Positions 24,117-33,644 of a stretch of DNA of 64,000 nt are shown piece after piece. Made by a program: the position numbers and the translations under genes. A model generated the notes under the pieces. That model was not told the DNA's origin, made no database searches, and saw only the letters and a list, made by a program, of their open reading frames with translations. Position 1 is the stretch's first letter. The number at the start of each line of letters is the position of its first letter. Source of the stretch: Tachypleus tridentatus (taxonomy: Eukaryota > Arthropoda > Merostomata > Xiphosura > Limulidae); assembly GCF_004210375.1 (NCBI RefSeq), contig NC_134834.1, positions 96,662,170 to 96,726,169 of the forward strand. The letters run 5' to 3'.

Positions 24117-24784
24117 TACCAACTTATGTAGGAAACTTTTTTTTCGATTTTTAAACTATTTAAGAAAATTAAAACAATACTTCCTGTCACTATATGTACA
24201 AGCATATATATCAAATTATATGTGAATGTGACAAAAATGTATTCGCCAAACTAAATGTAATTTGACAAACCGCATCATAAGATATAAATATTATATAAGC
24301 GATAAAAATATGTTAATTTATCCGAACACATTACAAAAAACAAGTAATTGATAAAGTAGTATAAAACAATATTTTTAAATGAATCCAACACAGTAAATGA
24401 GTTTGATATAAAAAATACACTGAAATTTTGTGTTTTAAATGTAAATTAAATACTTATGTGTCAAAATACAGATGAATGATTGGCTGGCGATAGTGATCAA
24501 TTTTGGATGGAAATATTTACTTCATATGTGCAGTATTCATGTCACAGTGAGGCCAACCATTCTTTTATAAAAACCAGCTGTTCACTTAGATTTTTACTGG
24601 TGGTGTCGGAAGTTACTGAAACACGAACAGTTGTTGTTAATGTAGAAAAATAGTGTGAAGTGTAAACGTTGTTTTGCCTATTTATTAAAATTAATTATGT
24701 TCTAATTACAAATTAGGCTTAGTTGATTTAATGAGGCACAAATTGTGACAGTGGTGCACGCATGAATCATTAGATGACATAATA
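24117..24784. other. Non-coding stretch, nothing recognised
   Basis: AT-rich DNA. Confidence 0.5.
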
Positions 24785-25290
24785 TAAGAGTAAGCTAACC
24801 ACAAATATCTACTTCGTTACATAAGTTGGACAGCAAATTAGTCTGTCCTGATTTAAGCTCAGTCAGAAATTTTAAAACGACTACTTCAACACATAACAAG
24901 TTGAATTACATGAACTACTACAGCTAGTAGCAATCTGATTTACCACAAGTGTCTGCTAAATTATAAACCTTCAACCGCTACAGCACATGATTTACCACGC
25001 ATATCTGCTTAACCTCTTAAAATTAAAAATAGTGTAAAACATATTCAGTTAACAACAAATTACGATTTTATTATAAAAGCCAACGACATAAACTACTTCG
25101 GCATATAACAATCTTGCTTATTACAAATGTCTATTGAGTTACTTAAACCTGAGAGCGTAAACCATATATTACATTAGCACATTTAACAGTCTAGGTTATC
25201 ACAAATATCGGCCTCATTACTTAACAAGGAAGTAATCAACTGATTAAACATATCATAGCTGATATTATTGTATCTCTAACCCCTTACACA
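24785..25290. repeat. Degenerate minisatellite, about 70-80 bp period
   Basis: Recurring variants of the same words: ACCACAAATATCTACTTCGT (24799), TACCACAAGTGTCTGCTAAA (24941), TACCACGCATATCTGCTTAA (24994), ATTACAAATGTCTATTGAG (25120) and ATCACAAATATCGGCC (25198), each followed by a TTAnnTAAAC-like segment. Units are strongly diverged, so this is an old array. Confidence 0.7.
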
Positions 25291-25380
25291 ATTTAAACAT
25301 CTACGTTGATTCTATTTGTTTCTTTTAAACTAACGCTTTGACAAAGCAACCATTTTAAATTCGAAATATCCTTCATTGTT

Positions 25381-25744
25381 GGCCCGGCATGGCCGAGCGT
25401 GTTAAGGCGTGCGACTCGTAATCTGAGGGTCGCGGGTTTGCATCCCTGTCGCGCCAAACATGCTCGCCCTTTCAGCCGTGAGGGCGTTATAATGTGACTA
25501 TCAATCCCATTATTCGTTGGTAAAAGAGTAGACCAAGAGTTGGCGGTGGGTGGTGATGACTAGCTGCCTTCCCTCTAGTCTTACACTGCTAAATTAGGGA
25601 CGGCTAGTACAGATAGCCCTCGGGTAGCTCTGTGCGAAATTGAAAAAAACAAAAACAAACTTACACTGCTAAATTATGGATGGCTAGCACAGATAGCCCA
25701 CGAGTAGCTTTGTGCGAAATTCAAAAACAAACAAATAAAACAAA
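25381..25744 (+). mobile_element. SINE-A copy with doubled 3' end, one target-site duplication
   Basis: A full copy (head at 25383, tail at about 25640-25660) is followed directly by a second partial 3' end (CTTACACTGCTAAATTATGG to the AAAC tail, about 25659-25744). CCTTCATTGTT (25370-25380) and CCTTCGTTGTT (25745-25755) flank the whole, so both ends appear to have come in as one unit. Confidence 0.93.
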
Positions 25745-26343
25745 CCTTCGTTGTTAATTGTGAAAATCACAAGCTATTATCGTCATCCTAGCTTATGATA
25801 ATTATATATAGTAATAATTATTTGGCTTTTTCATTAAAAAATGACGTCTAAAACCTTACTCATTAAGGGATATTTTTGTAATTTTAAAGCTTTTTTTAAT
25901 AATTATAAATTAGTAACTCAGTTGATCATATGATCTAAAATATTCTATTTTTATTTATTTTTCATCGACCCACCGCGAAAGTGGTTTCTTTTATCAGTAA
26001 CAGCTGTTTTCACATTTGTTCACACAAAGTCGGAAAATGAGACACATTGATTAATACTTTTTTCATAAGATATTTATAATTTGTTATTTACAAATAGAAG
26101 AAAGCGAAATTTTTAGTTAACTACATATAAATAAAATGACTGCTATGATTAAGGAATAATAACAGTTATATTTTTACATTTGCCATCTGTGCATGACGGA
26201 CAATACAAATTACAAACCAATTAATATTTGACGTATTTCTACTTGCCTAAATTCAAGTGATAACACAATACAGTAATGATTACATTAGAAATCAGTGAAA
26301 ATGCGTACACATGTAGCCTTGTCAGAATAACCAAATATAATAT

Positions 26344-27738
26344 TTACGACACAGTTAAAATTTTTTGGGTGAAAAGAGGGTTCCGACGACACGTAAATGA
26401 AGTCAGTTCTGTATCTATTGTACTCGATTCGTTATCGTTTCTTTTCATTTCCCAGCATTTCTTACAAGGTGTACAGGTAAAAATATAAACAATTTGTTCA
26501 CAAACCATCTTCAGGTGTATTTTAAGGCGGTCATGGAGCAAAGAATAAAATATAGGATTCAGAGAACAATTAAGAAGTTTCATAACCACAAATGTATAAC
26601 GTACGACCAAGTCTGAGACTTTGGGTTCTTGAACAACTGTTCCTAGCCACAGATTGTACAAGCTAGTTGGTGCTCTGCAGACGAAGAAGAGGACAATGAG
26701 AGAAATTAAAATCTTAACAACACGTTTCTTCTTGAGCTGCTGGATACCATGCTGTTGAGTGGACATGGACTGTAAATCTCCTATTGGTTTCCTAACCCAT
26801 AGAAAGTATGAAAGATACGTGTATAAGAACATGATGATAAAGAAGAGCGGAAGGAACATGATTGCTGGGAAGATGAAGGTATAGTATTTGATACTGTTTG
26901 TATCCATGTATTCTTCTGTTTGTGTACAGTACCCCGGAAGGTCTTTAGAGAACGCAGTTTCTGCTAAAGCTTTCAGCTGAAGCGGCGACCAGTTTAAGTC
27001 AGTTGTTTGACTATTTTGTTTCTCAGGAACGTGGTAAGAAAATATGAAAGCCACTGGAATACTTAGTGCTAGTGATGTTGCCCAAATAATGACGACAATG
27101 AATGCCAATATATTTTTACTTTCCAATGATTTCCAGTGTAAAGCCTTCGTGATGGCGACGTATCTGCCAATTGCTATGCAACACAAAGTCAAACCATTAG
27201 CCATAGAAGACATGTTCTGAATAATGGGGATAGTTTTGCATGCTGAAGATCCATACACCCATCGCATATCTGCTACGATATTGCCAACTTCTGCTGGCAA
27301 CACCATCACGGTTTGTAATATGTCACTAATGGCCAAAGACAAAATAAAGAAACATGAAACTGTCCTAGTTTTTCTAAAAGACCAAGCGACAAATGCACTA
27401 GTTCCATTGCCTAGCAACGATGTAACAAATAAAATGCTGAGTATCATGACAAATAATACTTTCCATGTTACTGGGAAAGAAAGGACCGCCCATTTGGGAT
27501 CCTCACACTTTGAACCTCGACTTTGCTTTCCAGTAAACACTAAAAACTCGAACATTGTCTCAAGGAATTCATCGGGAAATGAATCATTGAATAAATTCAA
27601 AAATTTTCCACAGTGCTCTAGGTCTGAAACATTGAGCAAAGCTAAAGAAGATGTAATCATGAAATCAAAAAATCCATCTTCTTCGTTTAGTTGACGTCTT
27701 TCCCAAGGAAAAGTTGAATGAGCAGCTTCTCTTACCAT
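26344..27738 (-). CDS. Class A GPCR, single exon, peptide-receptor-like, orphan
   Basis: Seven-transmembrane rhodopsin-family receptor, 464 residues from the first ATG at 27738 (the frame stays open another 27 codons upstream but only from a TTG). Residues from that Met: extracellular N terminus 1-91 with N-glycosylation sequons at 36 and 51; TM1 about 92-118 with the GN motif; TM2 127-151 with LAISD; TM3 165-188 after Cys167; TM4 210-233; extracellular loop 2 long (about 55 residues) with Cys271 to pair with Cys167; TM5 287-311; TM6 339-363; TM7 376-400 with NPIFY (394-398). The tail is Cys-rich (about 413-428), suiting palmitoylation. Oddities: GRY (191-193) instead of DRY and CRAP (354-357) instead of CWxP. 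A basic QLKKKRVVK run precedes TM6. No intron is needed. A possible AATAAA on minus lies near 25950, about 390 bp past the stop. The ligand cannot be named from sequence; the pattern is that of neuropeptide receptors. Confidence 0.92.
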   Translation of the reverse strand: MVREAAHSTFPWERRQLNEEDGFFDFMITSSLALLNVSDLEHCGKFLNLFNDSFPDEFLETMFEFLVFTGKQSRGSKCEDPKWAVLSFPVTWKVLFVMILSILFVTSLLGNGTSAFVAWSFRKTRTVSCFFILSLAISDILQTVMVLPAEVGNIVADMRWVYGSSACKTIPIIQNMSSMANGLTLCCIAIGRYVAITKALHWKSLESKNILAFIVVIIWATSLALSIPVAFIFSYHVPEKQNSQTTDLNWSPLQLKALAETAFSKDLPGYCTQTEEYMDTNSIKYYTFIFPAIMFLPLFFIIMFLYTYLSYFLWVRKPIGDLQSMSTQQHGIQQLKKKRVVKILISLIVLFFVCRAPTSLYNLWLGTVVQEPKVSDLVVRYTFVVMKLLNCSLNPIFYSLLHDRLKIHLKMVCEQIVYIFTCTPCKKCWEMKRNDNESSTIDTELTSFTCRRNPLFTQKILTVS

Positions 27739-29047
27739 TTTGGTGTGAAATCTGTGGCAGGTTTCGCATTCACTACGAAGTCCAGGATTATATATACATA
27801 TATATATATAACAGATCAAGATAATCTAATAATACTACTTTGTTGCCGTAGAGATACTTGACAGCATTTGGATGATAAGCTCCTTCAATACGTTGAACAA
27901 GCTGTTGACTTGTTTAAATCAGGTTTGTTCAAATATAAGCATGAAGGGTTGTAGTCTAGCCAAGTGGCAAACCTCGATAGCATGGTAAACACTTCCTACT
28001 TATCTGTTGGCTAATTTTACTCGTGTAGAACACATTTAAAGTTCTCTCGATAACGATTTATCAAAGTTAGCTTCAAATTGTTCTTCAAAATAGCCGGATT
28101 TATTAAAACAGGAAGAAAAAGAAACTTTATAGCAAGAGTAAAAGACTAAATACCAAATTTTGTACTTGAGTTAACACTATTAAAAATCGATGAATTTGCT
28201 GTTCAATTACATTCTTAAAGGTATAACATATAAAAAATGAGGATAAATTTAAAATTGAATACACATAAGAAAGATTTTCAGCTTTGGTTTTTATTATACA
28301 GGCCTGCGATGGTTTTATTGTATTGATATGTTTACGTGCTCTACACTAATTCGTGTACACTAAATCGAAAAATGATGTCCATTTTCTTCATCACGTTCAT
28401 ATTTTTCACAAAATGTCAAATGTGCTTTTACATAAGTGAATTATTTTCATTGAAATCGGGTCACATTTGATATGTTGGCAATCGCTAGCTACACAGTTCT
28501 CGTGACCAATCGCAACATGGGAGTCTTATAGGTCGTTCTAGAATTCAAACATAACAAACATCACAATAAAAACATTTCACTGTAGTACACGAAATATTAA
28601 TTTGTTCATAGTGAAAGTTTTTTTTTCTTCTCGATTTGTAAAAAAAATATCTTTACATTATAGAAAAAAAATAATATTATTTTTGAAATCTGCATAACTG
28701 AATTGTGTAAAATTCGTAATTAAACCTAAAACAGCTTTTATGAAGTTTAAATTTGTAGTCCTGTGTTATTTGCTGATATTTGGAATATGAAAATCAGCAT
28801 GGAAATTACATTGATTAGTATTGTGGGTTAATTCTACTTCTTAATTAAACAAACTTTGTGACAATCTTGTAGAAGTGCTTAATTTATAACAGCAAATGTT
28901 GTTGATATACATGTTTAAAATATAGCTTCAAAATATTAATTACAACAAATAGATGAAAAATGTGCGTTCGCTTTTCTTTTTATTTCTTGACTTATGAATT
29001 GTTTTTGCCGCCAGAGGACGCTACTACCAACCGCTAAAGTGAAAAGT
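27739..29047. other. 5' flank of the GPCR and non-coding stretch
   Basis: Upstream (minus-strand sense) of the receptor. A TA-microsatellite lies at 27788-27812, just before the open frame. No clear TATA box or 5' exon could be assigned, and no other feature is seen. Confidence 0.45.
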
Positions 29048-29150
29048 TTTGTGTGTTTATTGTTAAACACAAAATTACTAAACGGGTTATCTGTGCTTTA
29101 TCCACCACAGATATCAAAACCCATTTCTTAGTATCATAAACCTCAATATT
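29048..29150 (-). mobile_element. Diverged SINE-B fragment
   Basis: GGGTTATCTGTGCTTTATCCACCACAGATATCAAAACCC matches, with changes, the complement of the SINE-B 3' segment and B box. Confidence 0.6.
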
Positions 29151-29399
29151 TTCCACTCTTACTATTATGTCGTTCGGTACTTTCTGTTTGTCACATGCCA
29201 CTATCGTATCCTTACTGGAAGTGATGTAAAATTTATATTCATAAAACACAATGACATAAACAATCTTTTTTGTAATCAAAATACAATAAAATTGTTAATC
29301 TAAAAACTATCTACATATAAAAGATAAAATAAATGTAATTGTGTTGTTAGTAGAAAAATTAGACAATAAAAATAACTGGGAAAATTAAACAGGTTGAAT

Positions 29400-29656
29400 T
29401 GTTTGAAATTCGTGCAAAGCTACTCGAGGACTATCTGCGCTAGCGGTCCCTAATTTAGCAGTGTAACATTAGAGGGAAGGCAGCTAGTCATCACCACCCA
29501 CCGCCAACTCTTGGGCTACTCTTTCAACAACGAATAGTGGGTTGATCGTCACATTATACCGCTACGGCTGAAAAGCGAGCACGTTTGGTGCCTGAATTCA
29601 AACCCGCGACACTCGGATGACGAGTCAAGTGCTTACCACCTGGCCATGCCGAGCCT
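29400..29656 (-). mobile_element. SINE-A copy
   Basis: Nearly full length on minus: tail-proximal TTCGTGCAAAGCTACTCGAG (29408), body, then head ending CCTGGCCATGCCGAGCC. Tail shortened; no clear target-site duplication. Confidence 0.9.
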
Positions 29657-30649
29657 GAACAAAAATAATTATGGTCGTTTTATCTTTAAAAACCAAACTT
29701 GTTTCGTGCCATAGACAATAAATGAAAGTATTTATTTACGAGCAATGTTAATATATTTCATTTTTTTACATAAAGGTTGTTCATGTTTCGTATTTGAAGA
29801 GAAATAAAAGGTTGTCTGAAGAAAAGTGAATGAAAATAAAATAAACTCAGGTAATGCTGAAAGCAACTGTACATCAGAAGAAACATAAAAAAAGAAGAGA
29901 TGTTGTTAATATTTAGTTAATTTAGAAATATCACCTACGTAGATAGAATGAATGCAGGAAAGTATACTCGTGATGTGACGTGTGACATTATAAATCTAAT
30001 TGGGCATTTAATGCTCCAAGGATTTGCTATGGAAGTTTATAGTCAGTTGCTTTATAATCGAGATAATGGGCGAGTAAAATTTTTAATGTACTATTTTGAA
30101 AGCCTGTATACAAAGAACTCATATATATATATAGCCCAACGTATTTTATTTTGTTGTATTAATAATTACGGCTTTCTATACAGCTGGGTTTAAAAGGTAC
30201 TCGAAAAGATAAGAATAAATTAAATAACCATAGCAGAGAACGTGCTCAGAAGCTTAGCATTTGAAAACTTTAATGATAACTCAGCTTTGATACGCCGAAA
30301 TAGATATTTTTTTAGATAACTCGATAAAACGATCCCTGAGCTCATACGAAAGAATTCTTAGAGTTAAATTTAATTTGTGTTAGACGTTACCCAACAAATT
30401 ATTCATAAGAAAATATCACTTCCTGCTTGTACTAATATCCTCAGAGGTATTGTTGCATCTCTAAACAAATTCTGCTACTTTTATCTTTATTGTTATCTCC
30501 ATGTTATGGCATGTTTTAAAATAGCCTTTTCAACCAAAGTGTTGGAAGGTCTTAATTAATGACAAGTATTCAAGAACACTTAATATTTCACAATACGGTC
30601 ACAGAATTATCATGTGTTTTAGAAATTATTTTTACCATATTGAATAGAA
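29657..30649. other. Non-coding stretch, nothing recognised
   Basis: AT-rich; the 81-codon frame at about 29948-30193 has no known motif and no supporting context. Confidence 0.5.
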
Positions 30650-30772
30650 GGATTGACTGTGGAGTTACAATCCCCCCCCTCTGTAAGGGCGAGCATGTTT
30701 GGTGTAACGGGGATTCGAACCCGCGACCTCAAATTGCGAGTCGAACACCCTAATCACTTGACCATGCTGAGC
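30650..30772 (-). mobile_element. SINE-A head only, 3'-truncated
   Basis: The tRNA-like half is well preserved (GGGGATTCGAACCCGCGACC at 30710 is the B box complement) but the sequence leaves SINE-A at about 30650, beside a run of eight C. The body and tail are absent. Confidence 0.85.
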
Positions 30773-31353
30773 CTCTCATACGTGAGTGCAATGTAAGAAA
30801 TGGCAGTCAGTTTCGTTATTTGGTTGCAGAAGGCAACGGGCGCCATCCTATCTAAAGTCAAAATGAGGAGCTACATTTGAACCCTGATAAGAGTCTCTGA
30901 CTTGGTCGTCTACTCCATTTCCACATAAAGCGTTGTTCAACTACGAAATACTAATGCATAGGCAAGCTTTTAAATTGGAGTCGTTTTCAAATTATATATA
31001 TAGTTTTTTTTTTATTTCACTCTTAATTTAAGTTTCATTTGTGATGAATTATTCATGTCCAGTTATATTTTTGCATACAAATATATTTATTTATAATACT
31101 TAATATTTATCTTTGCTGGCATTAATTTATTTGATGAAAAAAAAAACTTTGCTTATCTTGTTAGCCTCATATCATTTATCGCATAACTCATGATTGAAAG
31201 CTTTCTGTAATCGATAGTGAGGTTTATATAGATATATATGCATAAAACATTTTCCATTTTATTCTGTATGTAAATGCTTTTCATGAAAGCTGTAATACCT
31301 TATGCATTTTTAAAATTCTCCTATAAGCATAAAAGACCTCGCTGAACGAACAT
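30773..31353. other. Non-coding stretch, nothing recognised
   Basis: AT-rich DNA. Confidence 0.5.
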
Positions 31354-31622
31354 GGCCGGGCAGGGCCAGGTGGTTAAGGCGTTTGAATGAGGGTCGCAAG
31401 TTTGAATCCCCATCGCACCAAACATGCTTGCCCTTTCAGCTGTGAGAACGTTATAATGTATCGGTCAATCTCACTTTCGTTGATAAAAGAGTAGCCCAAA
31501 AGTTGGAGGTGGGTGGTGATGACTATCTGCCTTCCCTCTAGTCTTACACTGTTAAATTAGGGACGGCTAGCGCAGATAGTCCTCGAGTAGCTTTGCGCGA
31601 AATGTAAAAACAAACAAACAAA
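31354..31622 (+). mobile_element. SINE-A copy
   Basis: Head GGCCGGGCAGGGCCAGGTGG with a deletion in the anticodon-like region, damaged B box (AGTTTGAATCC), intact body, three AAAC units. CTGAACGAA (31342-31350) and CTGAATGAA (31623-31631) look like a target-site duplication. Confidence 0.92.
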
Positions 31623-32084
31623 CTGAATGAATTTAATTACTGTTCCGTCTAGTTTGTGCACACCAGTGATGAAACAGCTTAACAAGATCAGTAGAAATAA
31701 CTTCGTAGGAATACAAAACATGGGCAACAAAATTCGTTTAATCAAACATCTTACATGGTTTAAATTGAAACTGTGCTAGATTTGAGAAGAAATATTATTT
31801 CATGTTCGAAAGATAAACTGATAGCAATCACGAGGTAAGAACAAACAGAGTATTTATATTATACATTCTTATCATGACACTTTGGCTAATAAGTATCGTT
31901 TGGACTACATATTCTCATCATAATATTGTGTGTGTGTCAGAAAAATTGTTATTAACAATTTCTTAAATATGATCCTAAGATTGGTATATTACGAACTGTT
32001 TAATGTATTAAATAATGTTCTTTTGACGTTTCTGGATCGAGGATATGCTACTTAATTCTTCACAGTAATAATCTGATCGTTGAC
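31623..32084. other. Non-coding stretch, nothing recognised
   Basis: AT-rich; the 62-codon minus frame at 31557-31745 begins in the SINE and is spurious. Confidence 0.5.
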
Positions 32085-32330
32085 GTTCCTTCAGTCATAG
32101 TTTACTATTTGATACCTCATAGCCATACTAGACTACTTGTTGTTCTTTCAAACATAATGTGCTATTTGACATCCCTCGGACAACGATGCACGACATGGTA
32201 TTTTCTCAGTCTTTGACATTCCTAGGACAACGATGCAAGACTTGGTATTTTCTCAGTCATAATGTATCTTTCGATGACCCGCGTAATAATGCATTACTTG
32301 CTGTCCATTCAGTCGATGTGCTACTGCCAC
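32085..32330. repeat. Degenerate minisatellite, about 55-65 bp unit
   Basis: Repeated order CAGTCATAnTnTnCTnTTTGA, CGGACAACGATGCAnGACnTGGTATTTTCT. The two central units (about 32155-32260) are nearly the same (CGACATGGTATTTTCTCAGT and AGACTTGGTATTTTCTCAGT); outer ones are decayed. Open frames across it follow from the repeat. Confidence 0.75.
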
Positions 32331-32377
32331 TTTCTTATTATGATGTTAAAAAGGAAGGTTATTTATTCTAAAATATT

Positions 32378-32500
32378 GCTTATTTGTTTGAAGTTGAGCA
32401 CAAAGCTACAAAATGGTTTATCTGTATTCTGCCCACCACGGGTATCGAAACTTGGTTTCCTGGTTTGTAAGTCGGTCAACATACCACTGCGCCAATGTAG
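32378..32500 (-). mobile_element. SINE-B copy
   Basis: Minus copy: GAGCACAAAGCTACAAAATG (3' segment), CCACCACGGGTATCGAAACT (B box), GTAAGTCGGTCAACATACCA and CTGCGCCAATGTAG (A-box side). Confidence 0.8.
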
Positions 32501-33370
32501 TCTCAAGATCAAGTACAATGTTAAATACAAAAGATATGTTTGATGAGGAATCTAGTTTTTAGAAGATAAAATCTTGGAGACGGCTTGAATGTTAATGAAA
32601 AAAATTTTATTAGGAATATGCAACATTATGATAAAGTTATGTCATCATGAGATAAAATAGTTTACAAAGGTACAGGAACATATATAGATATACATACAGT
32701 ATGAAATGATGTCACATGACCAGAGATTGCTTATCTTTCAACTGATTTCCAGATAAATGGTAAATCGCAGTGAAAAGTTTACATACATTAAAAACAACAC
32801 AACATTATATTGCAGTTTCCCATTCAACCCTGAAATGCGTTTAAAAATAATCAACACTTGGAGAAACCATGCCATTAAACATAAACTTTCTGATTATGGC
32901 ATAATATTGTAGAAACGTTGTACATTTATAATAAGGTTTTCTTTATTTGCCATTAAAGCCACTTCCAACCTCTTATTTTGCAAAACTTACATTTGATATT
33001 TTATAAAAAGTTACTACTAAAATATAATTACCTATTTTCATGAAGAATTTTAGGTTAGCTTAAGCCTTATTTTAAAACGTTTTATTTGTTGTTAAGCTTA
33101 AAGGTAACGGAACCAGCTTCAAATTTACCGCTGAGCCACCGAAGAGTTTGAAAACTTACTTGGTGAGTTTCAGTAGTTGATCTTCTTTAGAAACTAATAA
33201 ATCATTTTACTCTCTCTGCTTTATAAACAATGCTTATTGTAGTTTAAGTCTCTGAAAAAATCCGTTTGGGTCATAGTTGCTAGAAAGAATTAAATAGCTT
33301 GTTTGTTTTTTTCAGAATACCAAAATTATAAGTATGTTTAGCAAGAAAAGAATGCATAAGTTTCGATATC
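32501..33370. other. Non-coding stretch with a possible SINE-B scrap
   Basis: TTTACCGCTGAGCCACC at about 33125 looks like the A-box side of a SINE-B on minus but nothing else of the element is convincing. Otherwise AT-rich. Confidence 0.4.
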
Positions 33371-33644
33371 GTTTTTGTTTTTCAATTTCGCTCAAAGCTA
33401 CACGAGGGTTATCTGCGCTAGCCACCCCTAATTAAGCAGTGTAAGACTAGAAAAAAAAGCAGTTAGTCATCACACCCATTGATAACTCTTGAGCTACTCA
33501 TTTGCCAACGAATGGTGGGATTCAACGTCACCTTATATTGTCCTCAAGGATGAAAGGATGAGCATGTTTGGGGTGAGGAGGATTCAAACCCGCGACCTTC
33601 AGATCACGAGTCGAGTGCCTTAACCACCTGGCCACGCTGGGCCT
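33371..33644 (-). mobile_element. SINE-A copy
   Basis: Full-order minus copy with scattered changes (GATTCAAACCCGCGACC as B-box complement at about 33580; an A-run inside the body at 33451-33458). Head ends CTGGCCACGCTGGGCC. Confidence 0.9.

Noticed and set aside
27224-27694. 156-codon plus-strand open frame
   Set aside because: Antisense shadow of the GPCR coding region.
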